Positions 1-7,348 of a DNA stretch of 52,688 nucleotides are shown here, piece by piece. Source of the stretch: an uncultured Collinsella sp. (GTDB lineage Bacteria > Actinomycetota > Coriobacteriia > Coriobacteriales > Coriobacteriaceae); assembly GCA_900755685.1 (NCBI GenBank), contig CAAEHI010000027.1:1-52688 (forward strand), read 5' to 3'. The notes beneath the pieces were generated by a model, which saw nothing but the letters and a program-made list of their open reading frames with translations, had not been told where the DNA came from and ran no database searches. The position numbers were made by a program, and so were the translations under genes. How positions within the stretch are numbered: position 1 is the stretch's first letter; each line of letters begins with the position of its first letter.

Positions 1-76
1 CGGTATCCGCGGATATGAGACTGAGCCGAAGGCGTCGACGACATGCCGGGGGCGGACCGGGACGGGTTCAACGGCA

Positions 77-112
77 GGCCCCGCCGACCGATTGCAAGCG
101 GTCGGCGGGGCC
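77..112. terminator. Perfect 14-bp GC hairpin
   Basis: Arms 77-90 and 99-112 are exactly complementary, with an 8-nt loop. No T-run follows on either strand, so it is a terminator-like or REP-like hairpin, probably ending a gene outside the left edge. I see no gene in 1-290. A smaller 7-bp hairpin lies at 192-210. Confidence 0.5.
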
Positions 113-262
113 ATTGTGGCTCTTGACAGCGGATTGGGTCATATGAGCGAAAACGGCCGAGAGCGAGCAAGGTGACGTGAAAGAGAAGCGACGCGTACTT
201 TGGGTACGCGACCGACGATTGAACGTCAGATTGCCGCTTAGGGGCGTTTGCAGCGTCGAGCC

Positions 263-290
263 GTTACGCGGTTTGGTAAAACCGCGTAAC
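263..290 (-). terminator. Hairpin directly after GntR stop codon
   Basis: GTTACGCGGTTT (263-274) pairs with AAACCGCGTAAC (279-290) around a 4-nt loop. On the minus strand it begins at the base after the stop codon of the GntR gene. There is no clear U-tract, so termination is inferred from position and stem strength. Confidence 0.5.
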
Positions 291-1010
291 TTACATGACC
301 ATAACGTAGCGCGATCCCACGTAGTACTGCTTACCCATCAAAACCGGCTCGCCATCGGGACCGGTAAAGCCGGCACGCAGGTTGAGCAGCGGATCGTGCG
401 GAGCAATGCCCAGCTCGGCCGCCTGCTCGGCGTTAGCTCGAACGGCCTCGACCGTACGGTAGCCAACCGAGACAATCGGCGTTCCGCCAACACGCTCGAC
501 CTCGGCAAAAATCGACTTGTCCTCAAGATCGGCCGTCAACAGCTCACGGTAGGCGTCAAACGGCACAAAGATGTTCTCCTCAAAGATGGGCTCGCCGTCG
601 GCCGTACGCACGCGCTTGATATGCAGCAGCAGCGCATCCTTCTGCAGGCCAAAGAACTCCATCTCGTTTTGGCGCGCCGGAACGATCTGGCGATCGATCA
701 CGTGCGCACCGGCCTTCATGCCGTTGCCGGCACACAGCGCGGTAAATGTCTGCAGCGTCGAGGCGTGAAACTGGCGGTTGATGTGCGGCGTGGAGACAAA
801 GGTGCCGCGGCCCTGCTGCTTAACCAGGTAACCATCGGAGCACAGCTCCTCGACAGCGCGGCGCACCGTAATACGGCTCACCTCGTACTGCTCGGCTAGT
901 TCAAGCTCGGACGGAATACGCTCCTTGGGTGCATAAACACCTTTCTCGATCGCATCCTTGATTTCGTCATAAATCTGCTGGTAAAGCGGTGCATTTTTGG
1001 GCGCAGGCAT
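291..1010 (-). CDS. GntR-family (HutC/UTRA) transcriptional regulator
   Basis: The 239-residue product has an N-terminal winged helix-turn-helix of GntR type (about residues 8-72; IPSELELAEQYEVSRITVRR is the recognition region). A UTRA effector-binding domain follows (about 90-235), ending in the typical GEPVLMGKQYYVGSRY. UTRA regulators usually bind a phosphorylated sugar or amino-sugar and release DNA. The gene stands alone upstream of a PTS/deglycase region. Its promoter carries a CGTTATA motif also found before the PTS genes and the DMT transporter, so it probably represses itself and those operons. That link is inferred. The start is the ATG at 1010. This protein differs clearly from the second GntR protein at 9862. 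Confidence 0.9.
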   Translation of the reverse strand: MPAPKNAPLYQQIYDEIKDAIEKGVYAPKERIPSELELAEQYEVSRITVRRAVEELCSDGYLVKQQGRGTFVSTPHINRQFHASTLQTFTALCAGNGMKAGAHVIDRQIVPARQNEMEFFGLQKDALLLHIKRVRTADGEPIFEENIFVPFDAYRELLTADLEDKSIFAEVERVGGTPIVSVGYRTVEAVRANAEQAAELGIAPHDPLLNLRAGFTGPDGEPVLMGKQYYVGSRYVMVM

Positions 1011-1049
1011 ATCTGATCACTCTTATCAAAATAGCTAAATTTCTAATAC

Positions 1050-1065
1050 GTATATAACGTCTAGT
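1050..1065. promoter_or_regulatory. Candidate GntR operator A, copy 1
   Basis: TATAACGTCTAGT (1053-1065) sits in the AT-rich upstream region of the first GntR gene. The same TATAACGTCT string occurs upstream of the PTS genes (7195-7204), and the related TATAACGACT upstream of the DMT gene. The assignment rests on sharing and position only. Confidence 0.4.
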
Positions 1066-1102
1066 TTCATGTTACCTCATATTGATAAAACGATACGCCC
1101 TC

Positions 1103-1145
1103 CCTACCAAAAAGCGACAGCTTCATTTTGGTAGGTTTTATCTGG
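1103..1145. repeat. 45-nt hairpin element, copy 1
   Basis: CCTACCAAAA (1103-1112) pairs with TTTTGGTAGG (1126-1135), followed by TTTTATCTGGG. The block is nearly identical to 3237-3281, with about six differences by eye. On the minus strand it is followed by a purine-rich GGGAGG and then GCGTAT, as at the second copy, but here no gene start follows. Confidence 0.55.
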
Positions 1146-1152
1146 GCAAACG

Positions 1153-1188
1153 AGAGCCCTCGAAAGCAACGGGGCTTTCGGGGGGCTC
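1153..1188 (-). terminator. Terminator of YitT-family gene
   Basis: GAGCCCTCGAAAG (1153-1165) pairs with CTTTCGGGGGGCTC (1175-1188) with one bulge. It lies about 40 nt beyond the YitT stop on the minus strand. Only a weak T-rich stretch follows. Confidence 0.5.
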
Positions 1189-1228
1189 GTTCGGATGGGT
1201 TGCGCAGGACCGGCAAAATGCCAATACC

Positions 1229-2236
1229 CTACTTGCCGTCGTCCTGCTGCAGGCTGTCCTGTTCGCTGAGGCGCGCCTGCCTGCTGGCCATGCGTGCGGG
1301 CTTGTCGGGATCGGGAACGGCCGTGGGCATGGGCTCGTCGACATGACCGCCCCACCAGCCGCCCACAAAGTTGAGCGTGTGGAACACGTTGATCACGGCG
1401 CCGGGATCAACGTCGCACACCAACTTGATAATGTCCTGGCTCTCGTAGGTCGAAACAACGGTGTTCAGCAGGTACATCTTTTCGCGGCTGTATCCGCCGA
1501 CGACCTCGGCGCAGCTAATGCCGTGCTGAAAATGGTTTACGTAGGCAGTCATGACCTCGTCTGCCTTGCGCGTCGTAATCTGCAGCGTCACGCGATCGTA
1601 GCGACGATAGAAACTGTCGATGGTCTTGGTCGAAATAAACTGGAACACGATGGAATACGCCGCCTTGTCCCAGCCAAACATAAAGCCAAAGATCGCCAGG
1701 ATAAAGCAGTTGAAACCAAAGATGACGCCCCAGATGGTCTTGCCCGTGTGGTTGGAAACCCACAGCGCGATAAAGTCGGTGCCGCCGGTGGATGCGCCGG
1801 ATTTAAGTGCGATGGCAGCGCCCAGACCCGAGACCACGCCGCCAAAAATGATGAGCATGATCTTGTCGCCCAAAAATGGAGCGAAGTGAAAGACGTTGAG
1901 GAACAGCGACGAGAGCACGACCTGCATCATCGAGAAGATGACGAAGCGCTTGCTAATGCCGCTCCAGCATAGGAGCGCCACGGGGATGTTGAGCGCGAGC
2001 ATACCGAGCGAAATGTCGATGTGAACGCCGCCCAGCGAGGTAACGCGATCGAGCAGGACCGCAACGCCGGTGAGGCCGCTCGGAAGCAGGTCGGCGGGCT
2101 GAATGAACGCCTGGATCAGGAATGTCTGGAGGACGGCAGAAATTGTGACCGCCACGGCAGTAATGGCACGGCGGACGATGGTGAGGCGGCCGAGCATGAG
2201 CACGCGGTCCGTGAGCTGATCGATGGCGTTCGCCAC
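1229..2236 (-). CDS. YitT-family membrane protein (DUF161 + DUF2179)
   Basis: The 335-residue integral membrane protein has about five hydrophobic helices (roughly residues 20-40, 50-72, 80-100, 110-130 and 165-190). The SGASTGGTDFIA signature of YitT proteins falls near residue 150. A C-terminal cytosolic DUF2179 domain (about 220-290) follows, with a charged tail. The family's role is unsettled; members are transporter-like. The start is the GTG at 2236, supported by AAGGAG six bases upstream. A TACAAT -10-like hexamer lies at 2282-2287 (minus strand). The gene is monocistronic: a hairpin follows at 1153-1188 and the next upstream gene is 355 nt away. Confidence 0.85.
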   Translation of the reverse strand: MANAIDQLTDRVLMLGRLTIVRRAITAVAVTISAVLQTFLIQAFIQPADLLPSGLTGVAVLLDRVTSLGGVHIDISLGMLALNIPVALLCWSGISKRFVIFSMMQVVLSSLFLNVFHFAPFLGDKIMLIIFGGVVSGLGAAIALKSGASTGGTDFIALWVSNHTGKTIWGVIFGFNCFILAIFGFMFGWDKAAYSIVFQFISTKTIDSFYRRYDRVTLQITTRKADEVMTAYVNHFQHGISCAEVVGGYSREKMYLLNTVVSTYESQDIIKLVCDVDPGAVINVFHTLNFVGGWWGGHVDEPMPTAVPDPDKPARMASRQARLSEQDSLQQDDGK

Positions 2237-2375
2237 GTAGGCTCCTTTCGAAGGCAGATGTGGTTGTGGGGCATGCCCGCGATTGTAGCATGGAGCGTGC
2301 GGGGGCGCTTCAATTCAACCTCCCTCGACAACCAAAACGGGACCAGCAACCCCCACGACCAAAGGGCAAAATTCC

Positions 2376-2494
2376 AAGTGAGTAGACTTTTTACGATCTG
2401 CCGAGCACACCCAAAACCGCCACCCCTGTGACCTGCGGTTTTACAAAGGAAGATATGCATTGTGCTCGGCCTGCGCCAAAAAGTCTACTCACTT
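2376..2494. repeat. Nested inverted repeat (BIME-like)
   Basis: The outer arms are AAGTGAGTAGACTTTTT (2376-2392) and its complement (2478-2494). The middle arms are CCGAGCACA (2401-2409) and TGTGCTCGG (2461-2469). The inner arms are AAAACCGC (2413-2420) and GCGGTTTT (2435-2442). It fills most of the 2237-2591 gap between the YitT promoter and the HAD stop. I see no gene in the gap. Confidence 0.65.
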
Positions 2495-2591
2495 AGTCCG
2501 AATCGAAGCCAAACGGATCAAAATCGAAACCAAATTGAGCCAGTCCACCGCAAAAAACGTTTGAACCCGTGCTTCTCGCGGCGGATTGACA

Positions 2592-3221
2592 CTACAAAGC
2601 GGCCAAAATGTCGGTCAGATTATCAATAACGGCATCGGCTCGCGATTGATCGAGGTTGACGCCCTCGTGCGGACGCAGTGCCAGGACGCGGGCGCCGGAA
2701 CGTTTGCCAGCCTCGATCCCCAAAGGCGAATCCTCGATAACCAGGCACTCGGCAGGCTCCACCCCCAGCGCCTCCATGGCACGCAGGTAGATCTCGGGGT
2801 CGGGCTTAAACGCACTGCACTCGTGACCGCTGATGGTGTAGTCCAGCACATCGGCGATACCGGCAATCTCTACCAGCTCGTCAATGAGCTCACGATAAGA
2901 CGAGCTCGCGATGGCACACTTCACGCCGCGCTCGTGCAGTGCGCGCATCACCGGCTCCGTCTGCTCGTTGAGCAGCTCGGCATACGGAACGGGGTGGTCC
3001 GGGCTGTAGACCTGCTTGTACTCCACGCGAAGGCGCTCGCGCAGCTCAACATCGTCGGGCACCAGCGCCTCCCAAATGGCCGGCTCGTTAGACCCCGAAA
3101 GATCGGGGATCTCGTCAAAGTGGAACCCCTTCTCCTCCATAAACGCCACGCGACGACGGTTGTAGAACCACTCGGTATCGACCAGCACGCCGTCCATGTC
3201 AAACAGCACTGCTTTGATCAT
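2592..3221 (-). CDS. HAD-superfamily phosphatase / beta-phosphoglucomutase-like
   Basis: The 209-residue HAD hydrolase belongs to the beta-phosphoglucomutase/phosphatase subfamily. Motif I is DMDGVLVDTE with nucleophile Asp8 and acid Asp10. SSS (motif II) lies near residue 111, FKPDPEIY near 145 carries the motif III lysine, and VIEDSPLGIEAG (motif IV) near 167 carries the metal-binding acids. The substrate cannot be read from sequence; a sugar phosphate is likely. I place the start at ATG 3221, because GGGAGGAG lies six bases upstream. A second in-frame ATG at 3227 would abut that site. It follows the PTS/SIS operon but is separated from it by a terminator, and carries its own leader with the 45-nt element (3237-3281). 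Confidence 0.85.
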   Translation of the reverse strand: MIKAVLFDMDGVLVDTEWFYNRRRVAFMEEKGFHFDEIPDLSGSNEPAIWEALVPDDVELRERLRVEYKQVYSPDHPVPYAELLNEQTEPVMRALHERGVKCAIASSSYRELIDELVEIAGIADVLDYTISGHECSAFKPDPEIYLRAMEALGVEPAECLVIEDSPLGIEAGKRSGARVLALRPHEGVNLDQSRADAVIDNLTDILAAL

Positions 3222-3236
3222 ACGCATCTCCTCCCA

Positions 3237-3281
3237 CCTGCCAAATAGAGACAGGTTTATTTTGGTAGGTTTTATCCTGGG
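3237..3281. repeat. 45-nt hairpin element, copy 2, in HAD leader
   Basis: CCTGCCAAA (3237-3245) can pair with TTTGGTAGG (3261-3269), followed by TTTTATCCTGGG. It is the second copy of the element at 1103-1145. On the minus strand it ends just before the GGGAGGAG ribosome-binding site of the HAD gene, so its folding could affect translation. That role is inferred. Confidence 0.55.
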
Positions 3282-3315
3282 TTTTGCGACGCGACAGGCG
3301 TGCCCTCCCAAGAGC

Positions 3316-3347
3316 AAAAAAGGGGACGGGGCGCAAACCCCATCCCC
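3316..3347 (-). terminator. Rho-independent terminator of PTS/SIS operon
   Basis: The stem GGGGACGGGG (3322-3331) / CCCCATCCCC (3338-3347) has one mismatch and a 6-nt loop. On the minus strand six T follow (A-run 3316-3321). It lies about 35 nt past the SIS gene stop. Confidence 0.85.
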
Positions 3348-3381
3348 TCTCAATCAACCCGTAAGGTCTACTTACTTGTGA

Positions 3382-4365
3382 TTAGTAGGAAAGCTTCCAC
3401 ATGTAGCGACGCATGGTCAGCGGGTGCTGACGGGCCTCGGCGATCTGGTTGCCGTACTCGCGCATAACGGCGAGGTGCAGCAGCGGGTTGAAGTAGGTGA
3501 CGACGCTCGCGGGCACGGCGTCAGCCAGGCCGTAGTCCTTGGAGTCGATCAGAGCGACCTTGGCGCCCATGCGCTCAAGGAAGGTGAGGGCGCGGGCGTC
3601 CATCGGACGGGTAGCGCCATCGGACATGAAGAAGACGTAGGGCTTACCCTCGGTGGAAACCTCGAACGGGCCGTGGAAGTACTCGCCGGTGTTGTAGGCG
3701 GCGGCGTCGATCCACTGCATCTCGGTGAACAGGAAGGCGGCGTGAGAGTAAGCCATCTTCTCGGAGGCACCAGAGGCCATGAAGTAAATCATCTTGTCGT
3801 CCTTGAAGTCCTCAGCGAACTTCTTGGCGAGCTTCTTGCAGGACTGAGCAGCGTTCTCGCAGAGATCGAAGACGTTGGTGAGGCCGGTGATCATGTCGTC
3901 GTACTTGTCATAGCCCTCGGTCTGCTGAAGGATCTCGAGAGCAAGAGCGATGGCATAGCCGGGCTTCTCGCACTTGGCAGCGAAGTTGGCGTGGAAGCCG
4001 TGAACGATGACGTAGTCAGCGTCGACGGTCAGAGCGGAGCCAGCCTTGTTGGTGAGGGAGACGACCGGGCAGTTGTGCTTCTTGGCGGTCTTGTTGGCCT
4101 CGACGGTCTCGGGCGTGGAGCCACCGAGGGAGCAGGTGATCACGAAGGTGTGCTCGTTGACCCAGGAAGGCGTGTCGTAGTTGAACTCGTTAGCGGTGAA
4201 GATCTGAACGTTCAGCTTGTCCGTGTTGTTGGCCAGGAAGTACTTGGCGGGGTACAGGTCGGACATGGAAGCACCGCAGCCGACGAAGGCGACACTGTGG
4301 ATCTCGTGGTTGGACAGGACGTCAGCGACGATCTGCTTAGGGAGGTTAAGGTCGATCTCGTACAT
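3382..4365 (-). CDS. SIS-domain sugar-phosphate deglycase/isomerase (FrlB/Gfr-like), PTS operon
   Basis: The 327-residue cytosolic enzyme has two SIS phosphosugar-binding domains (about 22-150 and 185-315). VGCGASMSDLYPAKYF and SLGGSTPETVEA form the first phosphate site; YFMASGASEKMAY belongs to the second. The C-terminus TMRRYMWKLSY matches the other SIS protein here (8663-9655). This class includes fructoselysine- and glucoselysine-6-phosphate deglycases, which release glucose 6-phosphate and lysine. An aminosugar isomerase/deaminase is the alternative. It is the last gene of the operon EIIAB-EIIC-EIID-SIS, so it should act on the sugar phosphate that PTS imports. I chose the ATG at 4365, nine bases after AAAGGA. 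ATG 4374 would touch that site. Confidence 0.85.
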   Translation of the reverse strand: MYEIDLNLPKQIVADVLSNHEIHSVAFVGCGASMSDLYPAKYFLANNTDKLNVQIFTANEFNYDTPSWVNEHTFVITCSLGGSTPETVEANKTAKKHNCPVVSLTNKAGSALTVDADYVIVHGFHANFAAKCEKPGYAIALALEILQQTEGYDKYDDMITGLTNVFDLCENAAQSCKKLAKKFAEDFKDDKMIYFMASGASEKMAYSHAAFLFTEMQWIDAAAYNTGEYFHGPFEVSTEGKPYVFFMSDGATRPMDARALTFLERMGAKVALIDSKDYGLADAVPASVVTYFNPLLHLAVMREYGNQIAEARQHPLTMRRYMWKLSY

Positions 4366-4455
4366 CTGACACATTCCTTTCGATTTTTGCGGCGCCACAT
4401 TGCCGGGCGCTCGCAGGGTTACCGTGGTTTGGACCGAGTCGCCGGTCCGTTGAGG

Positions 4456-4530
4456 ATGCGACAAGGGGACTGTCCCATTGTCGCATTTTGGGGATGGAAG
4501 CCTGCCTGGGGTATGGGATGCCAGGCAGGC
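4456..4530. terminator. Two hairpins between EIID and SIS genes
   Basis: Stem 1 is ATGCGACAA (4456-4464) / TTGTCGCAT (4478-4486), with a GGGGACTGTCCC core in the loop. Stem 2 is GCCTGCCTGG (4500-4509) / CCAGGCAGGC (4521-4530). Neither has a good U-tract. They may process or attenuate the operon transcript between the transporter genes and the deglycase gene. Confidence 0.5.
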
Positions 4531-4564
4531 CCCCGGGGGAAAGCGGTTAGGCGCTTGGTCGCGA

Positions 4565-5398
4565 CTAGGCCAGAATGCCGGCCGCGGAGAGGGCGATGCC
4601 GCCCACGATGGCGATCACGAGAAGCCAACCGGTGTTGACGTTCTTCTTGATGAGCCAGTACATAAGGCCGGTGAGGCCAAGGGAGATCATCTGGGGCATC
4701 ATGCCGTCCAGGATGTCCTGGATAACGACGGTGCCCTCAGCGAACTGCAGCGGGGTGGTGGCGCCGATCAGCGTGGCGATCATGCCGCCCACGGACATAA
4801 GACCCACGATGCCGCAGACATACATGAGCTTCTCCATGAGGTCGCCGCCCTGAAGCTTGCTCAGGTACTCGTGGCCGCCCTGATAGCCCATCTTGGCGGC
4901 GAACCAAGTAATCAGCACAGAGGGGACGATGGAGATGAGCATGGCCAGGATCGGGCCCATGATGGAGCCCTGCTGAGCCAGCTGAACGCCCAGGCCAAAG
5001 GCGATAACGCGGATGGTGCCCTGGAAGAAGGAGTCGCCGATGCCGGAAAGCGGACCCATGAGGGAGGTCTTGACCGCGTTGATCGAATCGGGATCGAAGT
5101 TCTCGGGATCCTTGGCGTACTCCTCCTCCATGGAGGCGGTGAGGCCCAGGATAAAGGCGCTCGTCTGCGGGGTGCAGTTGTAGAACGCCATGTGACGGTG
5201 GTAAGCCTCTTTCTTAGCAGCGAGCTGCTTGGGGTCGGACTCGTCCGGATAGAGGCGATCGAGCGTGGGAACCATGCCGTAGAGGAAGCCCATGTTCATC
5301 TGACGCTCGTAGTTCCAAGAGGCCTGGATGGCCCAGGAGCGCCAGAAGAACTGGCTGACCTTCTTGTTCAGGGACACGTCCTTGGTTGCGGTTGCCAT
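4565..5398 (-). CDS. PTS mannose/fructose/sorbose family EIID
   Basis: The 277-residue product is the EIID membrane subunit of a mannose-class phosphotransferase permease. The N-terminal SWNYERQMNMGFLYGMVPTL and the GPLSGIGDSFFQGT block are family signatures. A hydrophobic C-terminal half (about 130-277) follows. With EIIC it forms the membrane channel that passes sugar to the phosphorylated EIIB. The start is ATG 5398, preceded by AAGGAGG at good spacing. The longer frame to 5515 would overlap the EIIC gene and lacks a ribosome site. The gap to EIIC is 13 nt, consistent with one operon. Confidence 0.95.
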   Translation of the reverse strand: MATATKDVSLNKKVSQFFWRSWAIQASWNYERQMNMGFLYGMVPTLDRLYPDESDPKQLAAKKEAYHRHMAFYNCTPQTSAFILGLTASMEEEYAKDPENFDPDSINAVKTSLMGPLSGIGDSFFQGTIRVIAFGLGVQLAQQGSIMGPILAMLISIVPSVLITWFAAKMGYQGGHEYLSKLQGGDLMEKLMYVCGIVGLMSVGGMIATLIGATTPLQFAEGTVVIQDILDGMMPQMISLGLTGLMYWLIKKNVNTGWLLVIAIVGGIALSAAGILA

Positions 5399-5411
5399 AG
5401 TGTGTTCCTCC

Positions 5412-6206
5412 TTAGTCTTCGTCGTCTTCGAGCGGATCGTAGTCGGAATCGACACCGGCGGCTGCATGGGAACCGTTGAACTTGAAGCCCATGAAGACGA
5501 CAGCCAGGCACACACCGATCAGAGCGACCGCGATGACGGACAGGTTGAGGTAAGCGGCGAGCAGGAAACCGATGAACAGGAACGGAGTCATACCCTTCTT
5601 GATCATCATGGTGAGCAGCAGGGCCAAGCCGTAGGCGGTCATGATCTTGGTCGAAACGTTAAGACCAGTGGACAGCCACTCGGGAACCATGTTGACGATG
5701 GCCTGAACCAGGTCGGTGCCAACAAAAACGGCGAGGAAGATCGGCAGGAAGTACATGACGGCGTACAGACCGGAGCCGGCGCAGATGTGCATACGGTAGG
5801 CGGTCTTGAACTTTCCGTTATCGATCGCGCTATCTGCCACATGGGTGAGGGCGGCGATGATGGAACGGAAGACAATGCCGAGGAGCTGACCCAGGACGGC
5901 GACCGGGATGGCGATCGTCATGGCGGTCTCGGCGGAAGCATCGGTCAGGCATGCGAAGGCAGCGGCCACGATGCCGCCCAGGACCATATCGGGCGGAACG
6001 GCAGCGCCGACCTGCACCAGGCCCATGGACACGAGCTCGACGGCGGCACCGACGGCAAGGCCGGTGGGCACATCGCCCAGCAGCAGACCGACGAGCGTAG
6101 CGCCAACGAGGGGCTGCTCGAAGTTAAGACGACCGAGCAGGCGGGAGTCCCACATGCAGAACACGCCGACGAGGCCGACGAGCACCGCACTGATGAACGT
6201 ATTCAT
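5412..6206 (-). CDS. PTS mannose/fructose/sorbose family EIIC
   Basis: The 264-residue polytopic subunit has about seven hydrophobic segments. It begins MNTFISAVLVGLVGVFCMWD and contains the LLGDVPTGLAVGAAVELVSMG block typical of mannose-class EIIC proteins. It carries the main sugar-recognition site. The C-terminus is acidic (DYDPLEDDED). AAAGGAGAAGGGT precedes the ATG at 6206. It lies between EIIAB (36 nt upstream) and EIID (13 nt downstream). Specificity cannot be read from sequence; the two neighbouring SIS enzymes point to an amine-linked sugar such as fructoselysine or glucoselysine. Confidence 0.95.
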   Translation of the reverse strand: MNTFISAVLVGLVGVFCMWDSRLLGRLNFEQPLVGATLVGLLLGDVPTGLAVGAAVELVSMGLVQVGAAVPPDMVLGGIVAAAFACLTDASAETAMTIAIPVAVLGQLLGIVFRSIIAALTHVADSAIDNGKFKTAYRMHICAGSGLYAVMYFLPIFLAVFVGTDLVQAIVNMVPEWLSTGLNVSTKIMTAYGLALLLTMMIKKGMTPFLFIGFLLAAYLNLSVIAVALIGVCLAVVFMGFKFNGSHAAAGVDSDYDPLEDDED

Positions 6207-6242
6207 ACCCTTCTCCTTTCAGTCAGGCAAAAGCCTGGTTGA

Positions 6243-7166
6243 TTACAGCTTGGCGTCGATGTCGACGCTCTGATACGTAGGGGTCTGCTGGACGTAGAGC
6301 TTGATGCCCATGTCGAGCAGCTGGTTGACGTCGGCCTTCTGGTTGGCGTCGAGGAAGACGGAGCTGTCCTTGCCGCCGACCTGATCGGCACCGTCGTGGT
6401 TGGCGGTGGCGCCCAGGTTGATGGCGTCGAGCTTGTAGCCCTGGCAGAACTGCAGCATCTCGGCCGTGTTGCCAAAGACGAACATGACGCGCTCGCCGAG
6501 GGTGTTGAGCTTGTCCATCTTGGCGAGGGCACGCTCGACGGTGAAGACGTTCAGGCGCACGCCCTGGGGCTTGGCCAGCTTAAGAGCGCCCTTCTTGATG
6601 TCATCGTTGGCGGCAGCGTTGTCGACGACGATGATGCGCTCGGCCTGAACCTTGGTGGTCCAGGTAAAGACGACCTGGCCGTGCAGCAGACGGTAGTCAA
6701 GACGTGCGAGGACGATCTTGGCGGGACCGGAGCTGTGACGGGACGCCTTGGCCTTCTTGGCGGGAGCCGCGGCGGCCTCGACCGGTGCGTTGGGATTGGT
6801 CAGACCGGTGCGGGCCTCGTTGATGAGGGCCGCGAGCTCGGCGCCCTTGACGGGGGCGGGGCTCATAGCAAGCGTGAGCGCCAACGGGATGTTGAAACCG
6901 CTGACAACCGTGAACTTCGTGCCGTTCTTGGAAAGCTCGACCATGTTGTTGTTGACCGAGCTGCCGAGCATATCGGTCAGCACATAGACGGTGTCGTCCG
7001 CGTTGAACGTGGCGATCATAGCCTCAACCTTATTGGTGATGGGCTCCTTGTCGTCACGAGCAAGCGACACGACGTGGACGTTCGACACGTCGCCGAGAAC
7101 CATCTCGAGCGTGTCTTTGGCGCCTGCGGCCAGGCCGCCATGAGATGCGAGAATGATCTGATTCAT
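6243..7166 (-). CDS. PTS mannose-family fused EIIAB
   Basis: This 307-residue cytosolic protein fuses two phosphotransfer domains. EIIA (about 1-125) has phospho-acceptor His9 in LASHGGLAAG. EIIB (about 150-307) has His162 in LARLDYRLLHGQVVFTW. A flexible Ala/Pro/Lys linker (about 128-148) joins them. Phosphate passes from HPr to His9, then His162, then to sugar entering through EIIC/EIID. In the Salmonella glucoselysine (gfr) system the IIA and IIB domains are, as I recall, separate proteins. AAGGAGGAGG precedes the ATG at 7166. It is the first gene of the operon, behind a promoter with a CGTTATA-type operator. Confidence 0.95.
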   Translation of the reverse strand: MNQIILASHGGLAAGAKDTLEMVLGDVSNVHVVSLARDDKEPITNKVEAMIATFNADDTVYVLTDMLGSSVNNNMVELSKNGTKFTVVSGFNIPLALTLAMSPAPVKGAELAALINEARTGLTNPNAPVEAAAAPAKKAKASRHSSGPAKIVLARLDYRLLHGQVVFTWTTKVQAERIIVVDNAAANDDIKKGALKLAKPQGVRLNVFTVERALAKMDKLNTLGERVMFVFGNTAEMLQFCQGYKLDAINLGATANHDGADQVGGKDSSVFLDANQKADVNQLLDMGIKLYVQQTPTYQSVDIDAKL

Positions 7167-7182
7167 CTTGCCTCCTCCTTTT

Positions 7183-7212
7183 CGTTATGGTCATTATAAC
7201 GTCTTATACGTT
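7183..7212 (-). promoter_or_regulatory. Candidate operator A, copy 2, before the PTS operon
   Basis: CGTTAT (7183-7188) and ATAACG (7196-7201) form an inverted repeat with a 7-nt spacer, followed by a second half-site ending ATACGTT (7212). TATAAT (minus strand, 7193-7198) is a good -10 candidate inside it, so a bound repressor would block RNA polymerase. A further TATACT lies at 7229-7234. Confidence 0.5.
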
Positions 7213-7348
7213 GCTTATATTGCTAATTAGTATAAAGACCGTTCGCGGGTGAAAATCGACCGTTGACGGGTTTAACGTACTCGAAACGTTGGGCTGGGTA
7301 GGCCGGCGCTAGCTGGATAACCCCAGGTCAGACCCTGCGCGCAATCCC

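Noticed and set aside
177..899. Plus-strand frame of 240 codons
   Set aside because: Shadow of the first GntR gene; no ribosome site and low-complexity product.
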